Part shown: positions 26,350 through 36,743 of the stretch, in pieces
How the letters are laid out: each line of letters starts with the position of its first letter
Numbering within the stretch: position 1 is the stretch's first letter
Assembly (NCBI GenBank): GCA_017625065.1
Contig: JAGALS010000083.1
Coordinates: 1 to 54,194, forward strand
Source: Clostridia bacterium
GTDB taxonomy: Bacteria; Bacillota; Clostridia; Oscillospirales; CAG-272
Direction of reading: 5' to 3'
DNA: 54,194 nucleotides
Translations under genes and position numbers: made by a program
The notes under the pieces: model-generated
Told to the model about the DNA's origin: nothing
Seen by the model: only the letters and a program-made list of their open reading frames with translations
The model's database searches: none

Positions 26350-28992
26350 ATGAGAGAGGGAAAAATACAAAAGGCGCGGGGGCTTTCCGCCCGTGAGGTG
26401 GAGGAGTCGCGGCGCCAGCACGGCACAAATGAGTTCAGCAAGGCTGGAAAAAAGAGCTTCGGGCGTGTATTTTTTAGCAATTTGGGCGACCCTGTAATCA
26501 AGGTGCTATTGCTTGCGCTCGGCATCCACCTGCTGATGCTGTTTCGCAATGCCGATTGGTTTGAAACAGTGGGGATTGCCGTGTCGGTCTTTCTCGCCAC
26601 CTTCATTTCCACCCTGTCGGAGTACGGCAGCGAGGCGGCGTTCGCAAGGCTTTGCGACAGCTGCGGCGCACCGCTTTGCCGCGTGCGACGCGAGCACATC
26701 GAGGAGATTCCAACAGCTGACGTGGTGGTGGGGGACCTTGTACTGATCGGCGCGGGGGAAAGGATCCCCGCGGACGGGGTGCTTTTAACGGGAGATCTCA
26801 CGGTCGATCAATCCCCCTTAACGGGCGAGAGCCGTGAGGCACACAAGCGCCCGTATACTCACGGGGAAGGGCGCGAGCCATCCTCGGCGGGGGCGCTGTT
26901 TTCGGGGTGCACGGTGCTGTCGGGCGAGGGCGAGATGCGTGTCACCGCCGTGGGGGATGCTACCTTTCTTGGGGGCATTTCGGGGGAGCTGCAGACCAAG
27001 ACCAGAGAAAGCCCCCTCAAGCTCCGTCTCGGCAGACTCGCGCATCAGATCAGTGTGATCGGGTACGTGGCGGCGGTCATCTGCGCGCTGGCGTTTTTGT
27101 TCCATCAGATCTGCATCGAAACAGGCTTTAATGGTGCCGAAATGTTGATACGTGTACGGAATTTGCCGTATATGGCGGAGCTTTTGCTGCACGCGCTGAC
27201 TCTTGCCTTGACCGTCGTGGTGGTCGCCGTGCCCGAGGGGCTGCCGATGATGATCGCGGTGGTGCTGTCCTCAAATATCCGCCGTATGGTAAAGGACAAC
27301 GTGCTGGTGCGAAAGCCCGCGGGGATCGAGGCGGCGGGCAGTATGAACATTCTGTTTACCGACAAAACGGGAACGCTGACGGCAGGGAAGCTGACCTTGT
27401 CGGGGATCCTGACCGCCACGGGCGAGTGTCGGGATGCCGCGGCGCTCCACCGACGCGCGCCGACTTTGTTTGATCGTGTTTCCCTTGCCGTGAATGCCAA
27501 TACGGGGGCGGTGCGGGGCGAGCGCGACGGAGAGACAGTTGCGCTTGGCGGAAACGTCACCGACCGCGCGCTATTGTCGGCGTTTCTGGGTTTTCCATCC
27601 CCTTTGTTTTCAGTGCGCGAGCGCATCCCCTTTGATAGCGAACGTAAATTCGCCGCGCTGGAGCTTTCAAACGGAAAGATCTTGATCACGGGCGCGCCCG
27701 ATCGACTGCTGCCGCACGTGAAGCGCGCGATCGGGGAAAATGGCGAGGTCTGCCCCTTTGCGCGTGCGGAGTTTCTTTCCCGTTTGCGCGCGAGAACGGG
27801 TGCGGGTGAGCGCTTGATTTTGCTGTGTGAGGGCGAAAACTTACCCCGTTCGGGGGCTTTTGGGGAGCTTTCGCTGCTTTGCGCCTTTGCTTTTACCGAC
27901 CCCCTTCGCCCCGAGGCGAAAACGGCGGTCCGCACCCTGCAAGGCGCGGGTGTGCAGGTCGTGATGATGACGGGGGATGGCAAGGAGACCGCCGCGAACA
28001 TCGCCGCCACGTGCGGCATTCTGCAAAAAAACAGCGTGGTGCTAGACGGCGAGGAGCTGCATCGGCTCTCCGACGAGGAGCTGACGGCGCTCTTGCCGCG
28101 GCTTGCCGTGATCTCTCGCGCCCTGCCCGCCGACAAGAGCCGCTTGGTAAAGCTCTCGGAGCGCGCGGGGCTTGTGGTCGGGATGACGGGGGACGGCATC
28201 AACGACGCGCCCGCACTAAAGCTTGCCGACGTCGGCTTTGCGATGGGCAGCGGCACGCAGGTCGCCAAGGAGGCGGGGGATGTGGTCATTCTGGACGACA
28301 ACCTTTCCTCGATCTCTAACGCGGTGCTTTACGGGCGCACCATCTTCAAAAGTATTCGAAAATTCATCACGTTACAGCTTATTATGAACTTTTGCGCGGT
28401 GGGGATCTCGATCATCGGGCCATTTATCGGCTTTGAATCGCCCGTCACCGTGGTGCAGATGCTTTGGATCAACATCATCATGGATACCCTTGGCGGCCTT
28501 GCCTTTGCGGGCGAAGCGCCGATGCCTTATTATATGAAGGAATTGCCCAAGCGGCGCGAGGAGCCGATCCTCACGGCGGCGCTGGCGCGGCGCATTGCCT
28601 TTTTGTCGGGCCTCACGGTGGCGCTTTCGGTCTTTTTCCTCAAATCGCCGTTTGTACGCGCACTTTACCGCGAGAGCGAGGGGGATATTTGCTTGCTCAC
28701 CGCCTTTTTCGCGCTTTTTATCTTCGCGGGGGTGCTGAACTGCTTCAACGCGCGCACCGATCGGGTGCGGATGCTTTCGGGCCTCTCGCAAAACCGCGCG
28801 TTTTTGCTGATTATGGCGCTGGTCGCGGCGGTGCAGATCGCCTTCATCTATCTCGGGGGCGCTGTGCTGCGCACCGTGCCGCTGACGGCAAGAGAGCTGC
28901 TGATCACGCTTGCCCTTTCCGCCATCGTGATCCCGTTTGGCTTTTTGCATCTTGCGTGGCGGCGGCTTTCGGGCAAGGGACCGCTTTACTAA
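26350..28992 (+). CDS. Calcium-transporting P-type ATPase (P2 type)
   Basis: The 880-residue membrane pump has the P-type hallmarks in order: an N-terminal RGLSAREVEESRRQHGTNEF domain, the actuator loop with DQSPLTGES, the TM4 motif VVAVPEGLP (near 293-301; PEGLP is the Ca2+-coordinating type), the phosphorylation site DKTGTLT (Asp338), MTGDGKET, and the hinge TGDGINDAPALKLADVGFAM near 615. Ten membrane segments fit the hydrophobicity. It resembles the bacterial SERCA/PMCA-like pumps that export Ca2+; the precise ion is inferred. ATG 26350 follows GGGAGGTGCG; the frame is open upstream but without a ribosome site. Confidence 0.92.
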   Translation: MREGKIQKARGLSAREVEESRRQHGTNEFSKAGKKSFGRVFFSNLGDPVIKVLLLALGIHLLMLFRNADWFETVGIAVSVFLATFISTLSEYGSEAAFARLCDSCGAPLCRVRREHIEEIPTADVVVGDLVLIGAGERIPADGVLLTGDLTVDQSPLTGESREAHKRPYTHGEGREPSSAGALFSGCTVLSGEGEMRVTAVGDATFLGGISGELQTKTRESPLKLRLGRLAHQISVIGYVAAVICALAFLFHQICIETGFNGAEMLIRVRNLPYMAELLLHALTLALTVVVVAVPEGLPMMIAVVLSSNIRRMVKDNVLVRKPAGIEAAGSMNILFTDKTGTLTAGKLTLSGILTATGECRDAAALHRRAPTLFDRVSLAVNANTGAVRGERDGETVALGGNVTDRALLSAFLGFPSPLFSVRERIPFDSERKFAALELSNGKILITGAPDRLLPHVKRAIGENGEVCPFARAEFLSRLRARTGAGERLILLCEGENLPRSGAFGELSLLCAFAFTDPLRPEAKTAVRTLQGAGVQVVMMTGDGKETAANIAATCGILQKNSVVLDGEELHRLSDEELTALLPRLAVISRALPADKSRLVKLSERAGLVVGMTGDGINDAPALKLADVGFAMGSGTQVAKEAGDVVILDDNLSSISNAVLYGRTIFKSIRKFITLQLIMNFCAVGISIIGPFIGFESPVTVVQMLWINIIMDTLGGLAFAGEAPMPYYMKELPKRREEPILTAALARRIAFLSGLTVALSVFFLKSPFVRALYRESEGDICLLTAFFALFIFAGVLNCFNARTDRVRMLSGLSQNRAFLLIMALVAAVQIAFIYLGGAVLRTVPLTARELLITLALSAIVIPFGFLHLAWRRLSGKGPLY

Positions 28993-29113
28993 AAAAGTGC
29001 GCTTTGAGCCTCATTTGGCGCAAAAAATCGCAAAAAAAGGACTTCGCAATATGCTAATTTTTCAAAACGGTTTGAGATTTTCTGCCGTTGACCGCCTTGA
29101 GCTTCCTTGCCGC

Positions 29114-29143
29114 TTGACAGCTTTGGTGTGCAAATGGTATACT
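29114..29143 (+). promoter_or_regulatory. Promoter of nfeD-SPFH operon
   Basis: TTGACA (29114-29119), 18-bp spacer, TATACT (29138-29143), 43 bp before the nfeD start. Confidence 0.8.
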
Positions 29144-29185
29144 ATAATCACAAGTTAGCTTGAACGAAAAAGGAGGTTTTCACCG

Positions 29186-29605
29186 ATGCTATACGTATGG
29201 ATAGCGGTGCTTGTCGCAGCGGTCATCGTCGAAGCCGCGACCAGCGATTTTGTCGCCATCTGGTTTTTCCCTGCGGCGCTCGTTTCGCTGATCCTGTCGC
29301 TGTTTGAAGTACCCGTGTGGTTGCAGATTTTGCTCTTTGTGGTCGTGGGGCTTGCGCTTGTCATTGCGACGCGTCCGCTCTGCCGCAAATTCTTGAAGGT
29401 CAAAAAGGAAAAAACAAATGCCGAATCCCTGATCGGCAAGATCTGTATCGTCACCGAGGAGATCCGCAACATCGACGAGGTGGGCGAGGTCAAGGTCGGG
29501 GGACTGTGCTGGTCGGCGCGTGCCGAGGACGAGGAGCGCGTGATCGCCGTTGGCGAGCACGTTGAGATCGTTGAGATCAAGGGCGTTAAGCTCATTGTAA
29601 AATAA
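29186..29605 (+). CDS. NfeD-like membrane protein
   Basis: The 139-residue protein has two or three N-terminal membrane helices (about 2-17, 22-42, 45-62) and a C-terminal OB-fold (about 75-139: ESLIGKICIVTEEI ... ARAEDEERVIAVGEHVEIVEIKGVKLIV), the short NfeD layout without protease domain. Short NfeD proteins pair with SPFH proteins in the membrane. AAAAAGGAGG precedes the ATG. It is 20 bp upstream of the SPFH gene, its expected partner. Confidence 0.92.
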   Translation: MLYVWIAVLVAAVIVEAATSDFVAIWFFPAALVSLILSLFEVPVWLQILLFVVVGLALVIATRPLCRKFLKVKKEKTNAESLIGKICIVTEEIRNIDEVGEVKVGGLCWSARAEDEERVIAVGEHVEIVEIKGVKLIVK

Positions 29606-29625
29606 TATTAAAAGGAGAAGAAAAA

Positions 29626-30561
29626 ATGGTTGGTGCAATTATTGCTATTATCGCGGTGCTTGTGGTGCTGTTGATCATTCTGATCGCAAACATCCACATC
29701 GTACCCCAGGCGCATGCCTACGTGGTGGAGCGCCTTGGCTCTTACCACGACACGTGGAGCAACGGTCTTCACGTCAAGATCCCCTTCATTGATAAGGTTA
29801 GCAAAAAGGTCAATCTGATGGAGCAGGTGGTGGACTTCCCGCCCCAATCGGTCATCACCAAGGATAACGTGCGTATGCAGATCGACACCGTGGTCTATTA
29901 TCAGATCACCGACTGCAAGCTCTATGCTTACGGTGTGACCAACCCCATCTTCGCGATCGAAAATCTGACCGCGACCACCTTGCGTAACATGATCGGTGAG
30001 CTGGATCTGGACGGTACGCTGACGTCGCGCGATACCATCAATACCAAGATGCGCGCGATCCTGGACCAAGCGACCGACGCGTGGGGCATCAAGGTCAACC
30101 GCGTGGAGCTGAAAAACATCATTCCGCCGCGTGAGATCCAGGACGCGATGGAAAAGCAGATGAAGGCAGAGCGCGAGCGCCGTGAGGCGATCCTGCGCGC
30201 CGAGGGTGAAAAGAACTCCGCGATCCTTGTGGCAGAGGGCCGCGAGCAGTCGGCGATCTTGGATGCCGAGGCAGAAAAGCAGGCGGCGATCCTGCGCGCC
30301 GAGGCGGTACGCGAGGCGCGCATCCGCGAGGCAGAGGGCGAGGCAGAGGCGATCCTGAAGGTGCAGGAGGCAACCGCGGCAGGCCTTAAGATGCTTAATG
30401 AAACGCCCCCCGTCAAGGAGGTTCTGGCGCTCAAGAGCTTTGAGGCGCTCACCAAGGTCGCGGACGGACAGGCGACCAAGATCATCATTCCGTCCGAGCT
30501 GCAAAACCTTGCGGGCACCATCGCCGCACTCACCGAAACCGCCGACAACAAAAAGGCGTGA
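29626..30561 (+). CDS. SPFH/Band 7 stomatin-like membrane protein
   Basis: The 311-residue protein starts with a membrane anchor (about 3-22), then the stomatin block VPQAHAYVVERLGSYHDTWSNG and the SPFH domain (about 25-190), then a long Ala/Glu/Arg-rich coiled coil (about 175-255; AILRAEGEKNSAILVAEG). Stomatin/QmcA-type proteins form large oligomers that organise membrane microdomains and protect or control proteases. Pairing with NfeD is typical. The terminator follows directly. Confidence 0.93.
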   Translation: MVGAIIAIIAVLVVLLIILIANIHIVPQAHAYVVERLGSYHDTWSNGLHVKIPFIDKVSKKVNLMEQVVDFPPQSVITKDNVRMQIDTVVYYQITDCKLYAYGVTNPIFAIENLTATTLRNMIGELDLDGTLTSRDTINTKMRAILDQATDAWGIKVNRVELKNIIPPREIQDAMEKQMKAERERREAILRAEGEKNSAILVAEGREQSAILDAEAEKQAAILRAEAVREARIREAEGEAEAILKVQEATAAGLKMLNETPPVKEVLALKSFEALTKVADGQATKIIIPSELQNLAGTIAALTETADNKKA

Positions 30562-30576
30562 TCAAAATAGCGAAAC

Positions 30577-30606
30577 AAAAGGCAACCTCAAACGAGGTTG
30601 CCTTTT
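30577..30606 (+). terminator. nfeD-SPFH terminator
   Basis: AAAAGGCAACCTC / GAGGTTGCCTTTT with a short loop and T-run, 15 bp after the stop codon. Confidence 0.9.
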
Positions 30607-30610
30607 GCTT

Positions 30611-30843
30611 TGCCTTCTCCAGCGGAGCATGTCCTCGCTTTGCGAGCACCGAAGCACCTTCTCCGCGGCTACGGCAATTCATGCCTTCTCCAGCGGAGCA
30701 TGTCCTCGCTTTGCGAGCACCGAAGCACCTTCTCCGCGGCTACGGCAATTCATGCCTTCTCCAGCGGAGTATGTCCTCGCTTTGCGAGCACCGAAGCACC
30801 TTCTCCGCGGCTACGGCAATTCATGCCTTCTCCAGCGGAGAAG
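30611..30843. repeat. 71-bp tandem repeats (3.3 copies)
   Basis: Three full units (30611, 30682, 30753) and a partial fourth (30824) that are almost identical; each contains CTTCTCCAGCGGAG, CTCGCTTTGCGAG and CTTCTCCGCGG. The low divergence indicates recent expansion or continuing slippage. Although the frames are open in this region, they lack ribosome sites. Confidence 0.95.
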
Positions 30844-30949
30844 GTGTCGCGCGACTGCGTGACGGATGAGGAGAGCCGGTTCGTGCAGCACAAAAGGTGT
30901 CCTCCTCATCCACCAACTCCGTTGGTCCCCCTTCTCCGCTGGAGAAGGC
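30844..30949. repeat. Family 3 hairpin repeat after the tandem array
   Basis: Contains GACGGATGAGGAG / CTCCTCATCC arms, an ACCAACTCCGTTGGT hairpin, and ends CTTCTCCGCTGGAGAAGG, in inverse orientation to the tandem units. It abuts the 3' end of the BspA-like gene. Confidence 0.75.
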
Positions 30950-30960
30950 TTTGGAGGCGC

Positions 30961-33207
30961 TTATTCGCGTGTCCAAGTGTAGTTGTAATATGTCTCTTTT
31001 AATAAGGTCGCGTTGGAGGAACTGTAATTGGAGATGGCAATGGCGGTACCGTTCACCTTCCACCCTGTTTTTTCTTCAAAGGCTGCCCAGCTTAAATTGC
31101 TACAACCGTAAAACGCGCTATTACCTATTTTAGTTATGTTTGACGGGATTGTAATGCTATTAAGGCTAATACAATTTCGAAATGCCCAAACGCCGATGTA
31201 AGTGACACTTGACGGAATTGAGATAGCAGAAAGGTTGTCACATTCACTGAACATTCCATAGCTGATGCTAGTGATACTCGATGGAATGGAGATAAATTCA
31301 AGACTATCACAATCGCTAAACGCAAAACTGCCGATACTGGTGACACTTGACGGAATCGCGATTCTTTCAAGGCTGCTGCAACCATCGAACGCATAATCGC
31401 CGATGCTGGTGACGCTTGACGGAATGAAGATGCCTGCAAGCTTGCTGCAACCGCTGAACGTAGAAGAGCCGATGCTGGTCACACTTGACGGAATTGTGAT
31501 GCTTGAAAGGTTACTGCAATAGTTAAATGCATAGCTGCCGATACTGGTGACACTTGATGGAATCGAGATGCTTGAAAGATTGTTACAACAGCTGAATGCA
31601 TAACTGCCAATACTGGTGACGCTTGATGGAATCAAGATGCTTGAAAGGCTACTGCATTCACTGAACGTATAATTGCCAATGCTAGTGACACTTGATGGAA
31701 TCGAGATGCTTGAAAGATTGCTGCAACCGCTAAATGCTCGATCGCCGATATTGGTTACACTTGACGGAATTGAGATGCTTTCAAGACTACTACAATCGTT
31801 GAAGGCGTTACTGTATATAAATTTGGTTGTGTTTGGAATGGTGAAGTTGGTGATAGTTACATCGACAACATCCATTAAGAGAAAATACTTGTTTTCGGCG
31901 TTTCCAAGATATTTTCCGTTTTGATATGTGTTGAAGGTTAGGTTATTGCAACCGCTAAATGCATAATCGCCGAGCTCGTTTACGCTTGACGGAATTGTGA
32001 TATTGGAAAGATTGGTGCAATTCCAAAATGCCCAATCGCCAATATTGGTGACACTTGATGGGATTGTGATGTTTGATAGGTTGCTACATCCACTGAAAGC
32101 ATAACCCCCGATGTTGGTAACGTTCGATGGGATCATGATACTTTCAAGGCTACTGCAACCAGCGAATGCTGATCTATCGATACTTCCTAATTGGCTTTCT
32201 GCTGAAAATGTCACACTTTTTAAATTGTTGCAATCTGCGAATGCGCTAAGACCGATGATGGTGACACTCGGCGGGATCGTGATGCTTGAAAGGTTGCTAC
32301 ATTTGTAGAAAGCACTATGACATATGATTTTGGTTGTATTGGGAAAGATAAAACTTGTAACGCTTGTATCGATAACGTCTATTAAAAAAGCATATTGATC
32401 TTCGGCGTTTCCAAGATATTTTCCGTTTTGATATGTGTTGAAGGTTAGGCTACTGCAACCGCTGAACGCAAAACCGCCGATTCTAGTGACGCTTGACGAA
32501 ATTGAGATGCTTTCAAGATTACTGCAACCGTAGAACGCAGAGTCGCCTATGCTATTGCCACCTGTGATGCTTACAGCCTTCAATGTAGAGGGGATTTTAT
32601 AGGTATAATACAGACCGTTATGTGATAAATGATAGCCTCCTGAAGAAGATTCGGAGCTTGTATTAAAGCCAAAAATGTAGCCGAAATGTCTGGAATAATC
32701 AGTAGCATCTAGTTTGCCGCCCACAAAGGGCAAGGAAATGCTTTCAAGCACATTACAACCCTCAAACGCGGCATTGTCAATGCTTGTTACGGTTGACGGA
32801 ATGGTAATTTCGGTCAAATTAATGGCATCTGCAAAGCCTCTGCTTTTGATCTTTGTGACGGGCTTGCCGTTATAGGTATCCGGAATATTGATGGTGTTCA
32901 GATATAATGCATTACCTGCCGCTACTGCATAGGTGCCATCGGGTAGAGGATAGAAATCAAGTCCTTGCGGGTTTTCGTTTGTGGCGCTGTCGCCTTGCAC
33001 ACCCTGTGCACCTTGTATGCCCTGTGCGCCTTGTTCGCCTTGTTCACCTTGGTCACCCTTTTCGCCTTTCAGCGACTCCAGCCACTCTTGCTCGGTGCCT
33101 TGAAAGCCGTTTTCCACGGCGATATCATAAGCGGATTTACCCTCACACGCGCAAAACAGCAGCGCGATGGCAAGAAGCAAGCTCAAAATCAGTAAAAATT
33201 TTTTCAT
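30961..33207 (-). CDS. BspA-like leucine-rich-repeat surface lipoprotein with collagen-like segment
   Basis: The 748-residue protein has a lipoprotein-like signal ([21 protein letters not shown], Cys21 the likely lipidated residue; the F-C-A-C box is unusual), an [17 protein letters not shown] stalk motif, a short collagen-like run of G-x-Q/D-type triplets ([16 protein letters not shown], about residues 49-70), then about 20 LRR_5 units of 23 residues ([20 protein letters not shown] type), interrupted twice by a [15 protein letters not shown] insert. The end [14 protein letters not shown] ... YNYTWTRE resembles a degenerate tail of the family. It is anchored on the cell surface and probably binds a protein or glycan. 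AAAGGAG precedes ATG 33207. Confidence 0.93.
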   Translation of the reverse strand: MKKFLLILSLLLAIALLFCACEGKSAYDIAVENGFQGTEQEWLESLKGEKGDQGEQGEQGAQGIQGAQGVQGDSATNENPQGLDFYPLPDGTYAVAAGNALYLNTINIPDTYNGKPVTKIKSRGFADAINLTEITIPSTVTSIDNAAFEGCNVLESISLPFVGGKLDATDYSRHFGYIFGFNTSSESSSGGYHLSHNGLYYTYKIPSTLKAVSITGGNSIGDSAFYGCSNLESISISSSVTRIGGFAFSGCSSLTFNTYQNGKYLGNAEDQYAFLIDVIDTSVTSFIFPNTTKIICHSAFYKCSNLSSITIPPSVTIIGLSAFADCNNLKSVTFSAESQLGSIDRSAFAGCSSLESIMIPSNVTNIGGYAFSGCSNLSNITIPSSVTNIGDWAFWNCTNLSNITIPSSVNELGDYAFSGCNNLTFNTYQNGKYLGNAENKYFLLMDVVDVTITNFTIPNTTKFIYSNAFNDCSSLESISIPSSVTNIGDRAFSGCSNLSSISIPSSVTSIGNYTFSECSSLSSILIPSSVTSIGSYAFSCCNNLSSISIPSSVTSIGSYAFNYCSNLSSITIPSSVTSIGSSTFSGCSKLAGIFIPSSVTSIGDYAFDGCSSLERIAIPSSVTSIGSFAFSDCDSLEFISIPSSITSISYGMFSECDNLSAISIPSSVTYIGVWAFRNCISLNSITIPSNITKIGNSAFYGCSNLSWAAFEEKTGWKVNGTAIAISNYSSSNATLLKETYYNYTWTRE

Positions 33208-33487
33208 AGTGCAATCTCCTTTGATAAAAATGATGTAGCAAATGTATTTAGCGTGTTAAAAAGAAAATTGTAAAGGTTTTGTGTGAAAAGAAAGGTGGGA
33301 ATAAAAGTGAAAGCTGTGCAAACGGGGCAGTCACCAACAAAACCGCAAGCGCTTTTGTAGAAAGAATTGCAAGCAATTCTTTGACGCCGGTCTCCACGGT
33401 TGGTCGCGGATGCGGACCGGACGCTCGCGCGGCTCGCTATTCCGTCGCTGCGCTCCTTACGAGGACGCCGGTCCCTATGGTTGGTGC

Positions 33488-33795
33488 GTCATCCTGAGCG
33501 GAGAAAATATGCCTGTGACATATTTTCGTAGTCGAACTTTTGCGTAGCGTAGTGAGCGGAGCAAAAGCGCAAGGCGTTAGCCGCAGCGGGATCTAGTTTG
33601 GAATACCAATAGCCTTCCTGTTCGGTGTTAAATTTTGTGCATTTGTCAAAAATGTTACTCTGCGCGCAAGGGCTATTGGCTATCCTTCGTAGATCCCTTC
33701 AGTCGCACGCTTCGCGGCTCCTTCGGTTTTGCTCGTTTGCTTCGCTGCACCTCGCAAAACTTCGACTACGGGCTTCGCCCTACGCTCAGGATGAC
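33488..33795. repeat. Interspersed element, copy C
   Basis: 308 bp with perfect inverted ends GTCATCCTGAGCG / CGCTCAGGATGAC. It has the GCCTGTGACATATTTTCGTAG hairpin shared with copy D and the ATCCTTCGTAGATCCC core. The interval 33208-33825 also holds the GACGCCGGTC...GGACGCCGGTC block (33380-33478), related in reverse to 51430-51500. No gene. Confidence 0.85.
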
Positions 33796-33825
33796 ACATA
33801 GCCGTTACAATTTTGCGTATGTGTC

Positions 33826-35142
33826 TTACTGCTCCAACATCTCGCCCTCGGCTTTGGGCAGCTCGATGACGTCGACGTCCTTAAGGCGTCGGTTGATCTG
33901 GCGCGTGCGCACGCCGACCAGCTTTTCAAGGTCGCCGTCCACCATGCGAAGGCGGTTTTGCGCGTCAAGCAGCACCTTTTCAAAGGTGGTGAACTCGCCC
34001 TTGATCTCGCCCAGCAGCCGCCAGACCTCGTTGCTGTGCTTTTGGATGGCAAGGGTACGGAAGCCCATTTGCAACGAGTTCAGCATTGCCGCCATCGTGG
34101 AAGGGCCCGTCACGTTGATCTGATAGTCGCGCTGGATGGTTTCCAGCACGCCGCTGTTCACGACCTCGGCGTAAAGCCCCTCGAAGGGCAGGAACATAAT
34201 GCCGAAATTGGTGGTGTGCGGCACGCGGACGTACTTTTCCTTGATGTCGCGCGCGCATTTTTTGACTACCGTTTCAAGAGTTTTCTTCGCGGCGGCGATG
34301 CGCTCGGCATCGCCCGAATCGTATGCCTCCTGCAAGGCGGCGTAGGTGTCGCCGGGGAATTTCGCGTCAATGGGCAGATAAATATGCTTGCCGTCATCAG
34401 CCCCCGGGAGCTTGACGGCAAATTCGACACGGTTCTGGCTGCGCGGTATCGTGGGCACGTCCATATCGTACTGATCGGGGGTGAGGATCTCCGAAAGGAT
34501 GGCGCCAAGCTGAATTTCGCCCAGAATACCGCGCGTTTTGACGTTGGAAAGCACCTTTTTCAGATCTCCAACGCCCACCGCGATGCTCTGCATCTCGCCA
34601 AGCCCCTTGTGGACCTGCTCCAAGCGCTCACTCACGAGCTTGAAGGATTGGTTCATCTTTTCTTCCAAGGTCTTTTGCAGCTTTTCGTCCACGACCTGTT
34701 GAATACCCTCTAGCTTTTTGTTATTATCCTCGCGCAAAAGGTTCAGCTGCTCGCTGACCGTTTTGCGGATGTTTTCCAGCTTCTGCTCGTTTGTTTCCTC
34801 CAGCGTTTTGAGGCGCGGCTCAATGGCGTTGATACGGTCGACGAGGCCCTTGCGCGTGTCCTCGAGCTTTTGGGCGGTCTGCTCCTTCATTTGCTCAATG
34901 CTCTCTTTTTGCGCGTTGCCAAGCTGCTTTTGTGCTTCCAGTGTGGCGTCGCTCACCAGCTTGATCGACTGATTGAAGGCGGCGGCGATCTCCTCGCGTA
35001 GCTGCCGCAAGAGCTTTGCGTTTTCCTCGCTGACGCTGTTTTTCAGATCACCGTTGCCGTCCTTTTTGCGCAGCACGCAGATCAGTACCGCGCCCGAGAG
35101 CAAGAGAGAGAGTATGGCTACGATTAAAATGATGAGTTCCAT
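33826..35142 (-). CDS. rmuC: RmuC-family DNA recombination protein
   Basis: The 438-residue protein has an N-terminal membrane anchor (about 3-24), a long coiled coil (about 35-170), and the RmuC nuclease-like domain with NVKTRGILGEIQLGAILSEIL, LPIDAKFPGDTYAALQEA and FGIMFLPFEGLYAEV. RmuC limits recombination between inverted repeats in E. coli; this is notable in a genome so rich in palindromes. GGAGGTG precedes ATG 35142. Confidence 0.93.
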   Translation of the reverse strand: MELIILIVAILSLLLSGAVLICVLRKKDGNGDLKNSVSEENAKLLRQLREEIAAAFNQSIKLVSDATLEAQKQLGNAQKESIEQMKEQTAQKLEDTRKGLVDRINAIEPRLKTLEETNEQKLENIRKTVSEQLNLLREDNNKKLEGIQQVVDEKLQKTLEEKMNQSFKLVSERLEQVHKGLGEMQSIAVGVGDLKKVLSNVKTRGILGEIQLGAILSEILTPDQYDMDVPTIPRSQNRVEFAVKLPGADDGKHIYLPIDAKFPGDTYAALQEAYDSGDAERIAAAKKTLETVVKKCARDIKEKYVRVPHTTNFGIMFLPFEGLYAEVVNSGVLETIQRDYQINVTGPSTMAAMLNSLQMGFRTLAIQKHSNEVWRLLGEIKGEFTTFEKVLLDAQNRLRMVDGDLEKLVGVRTRQINRRLKDVDVIELPKAEGEMLEQ

Positions 35143-35171
35143 TTTACACCTCCGTTTGTGATTCTGCTACC

Positions 35172-35200
35172 ATTATAACATAACAGAGCAAAGTTTGCAA
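35172..35200 (-). promoter_or_regulatory. rmuC promoter
   Basis: Minus-strand TTGCAA (35195-35200), 17-bp spacer, TATAAT (35172-35177). Confidence 0.75.
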
Positions 35201-35319
35201 AGCTTTTTGTGAATTTGGCGAAAAGGGGGGGTTGGTACTTGGTGTGTTGGTAATTGCACAAACTCGTCGAGGGCGCCGTCCCCTACGAGTTTGTGCGTTT
35301 TTTGTTTGTTGGTCGTGGT

Positions 35320-35395
35320 ACACCTCATCCGTCGCTTACGGCGACACCTTCCCCCACTGGGGAAGGGGGACCGCGTTAGCGGTGGATGAGGTGTC
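35320..35395. repeat. Family 3 hairpin repeat
   Basis: ACACCTCATCCGTCGC ... GCGGTGGATGAGGTGT inverted ends with inner CTTCCCCCACTGGGGAAG hairpin. Related to 50797-50931. Confidence 0.8.
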
Positions 35396-35414
35396 ACGGT
35401 GCGAAGAAACTAAC

Positions 35415-35443
35415 AAAAAGGCATCGCCGTGCGATGCCTTTTT
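35415..35443 (-). terminator. glyA terminator
   Basis: AAAAAGGCATCGC with its complement and T-run in both directions; it lies 40 bp after the glyA stop codon. Confidence 0.85.
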
Positions 35444-35483
35444 ACATAATTGAATATTACGACTTACAAACGGGTAAATGATC

Positions 35484-36719
35484 TTACTCGTAAATGGGGA
35501 ACTGCCGGCACAGCTCAATGACCTCGTTGGTAATGCGCTCCTTGGAGTTTTCGAAGTCGCTGACGACATCGGCGATCCAGCCCGCGATCTTGACCATTTC
35601 GGGCTCCTTGAAGCCGCGCGAGGTCACGGCAGGGGTGCCGATACGCACGCCGCTGGTGATGAAGGGGCTGCGGGGCTCGTTGGGCACGGTGTTTTTGTTG
35701 GCGGTGATGTGCACCTCGTCCAGACGGTGCTCCAGCTCCTTGCCCGTCAGCTCCAGACCGCGCAGGTCAAGCAGCATCAGGTGGTTGTCGGTGCCGCCCG
35801 AAACCAGGTTCAGGCCTCTTGCCTTGAGCTCCTTTGCAAGCACGGCGGCGTTCTTCACGACCTGCTCGCCGTATGCCTTGAACTCGTCGGTCAGCGCCTC
35901 GCCAAGTGCCACAGCCTTGGCGGCGATGATGTGCATCAGGGGGCCGCCCTGCGTGCCGGGGAAGACTGCCTTGTCGATCTGCTTTGCAAGCTCCTCGCGG
36001 CAAAGGATCAGACCGCCGCGCGGACCGCGCAAGGTCTTGTGCGTGGTGGTGGTGACCACGTGCGCGTAAGGCACAGGAGAGGGATGAACGCCTGCGGCGA
36101 CAAGGCCTGCGATGTGCGCCATATCGACCATCAGGTATGCGCCGACCTCGTCGGCGATCTCGCGGAACTTCTTGAAATCGATCACACGGGGATATGCGCT
36201 GGCACCCGCAAGGATCATCTTGGGCTTGCACTCCAGCGCAAGCTCGCGCACCTTGTCGTAATCGATGGTCTCGGTGTCGTCGGACACGCCGTAGGGTACG
36301 ATGTTGAAGTACTTGCCCGAAATGTTGACGGGCGAGCCGTGGGAAAGATGGCCGCCGTGCGCGAGGTTCATCGAAAGCACGGTGTCGCCGGGCTGCAGCA
36401 ATGCGAAGAACACAGCAAGGTTGGCGTTTGCGCCGCTGTGGGGCTGCACGTTTGCGTGCTCTGCGCCGAACAGCTTCTTGGCGCGCTCACGGGCGATCTC
36501 CTCGACCTCGTCAACGTAAACGCAGCCGCCGTAATAGCGCTTGCCGGGGTAGCCTTCGGCATACTTGTTGGTCAGCACGGTGCCTGCGGCAAGCAGGACT
36601 GCCTTGGATACGATATTTTCGGACGCGATCAGCTCAATGTTGTGCTGCTGGCGGGAAAGCTCTCTGCCGCACGCGGCAAAGACCTCGCCGTCGTATTCCT
36701 TCAATTCATCAAAAAACAT
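35484..36719 (-). CDS. glyA: Serine hydroxymethyltransferase
   Basis: PLP enzyme that interconverts serine and glycine while loading tetrahydrofolate. The 411-residue protein has [10 protein letters not shown] (29-38), [15 protein letters not shown] (51-65), and the cofactor lysine in [14 protein letters not shown] (Lys228). The second gene of a unit with the DUF445 gene, 24 bp downstream of it. The adjacent, divergent gene group carries a glycine riboswitch, so glycine metabolism is clustered here. Confidence 0.97.
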   Translation of the reverse strand: MFFDELKEYDGEVFAACGRELSRQQHNIELIASENIVSKAVLLAAGTVLTNKYAEGYPGKRYYGGCVYVDEVEEIARERAKKLFGAEHANVQPHSGANANLAVFFALLQPGDTVLSMNLAHGGHLSHGSPVNISGKYFNIVPYGVSDDTETIDYDKVRELALECKPKMILAGASAYPRVIDFKKFREIADEVGAYLMVDMAHIAGLVAAGVHPSPVPYAHVVTTTTHKTLRGPRGGLILCREELAKQIDKAVFPGTQGGPLMHIIAAKAVALGEALTDEFKAYGEQVVKNAAVLAKELKARGLNLVSGGTDNHLMLLDLRGLELTGKELEHRLDEVHITANKNTVPNEPRSPFITSGVRIGTPAVTSRGFKEPEMVKIAGWIADVVSDFENSKERITNEVIELCRQFPIYE

Positions 36720-36743
36720 AATTTAAACCTCTCTATTTTTATT

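Noticed and set aside
30558..31002. Overlapping open frames through the 71-bp repeats
   Set aside because: The unit length is not a multiple of three, frames are open by repetition only, and no ribosome site is present.
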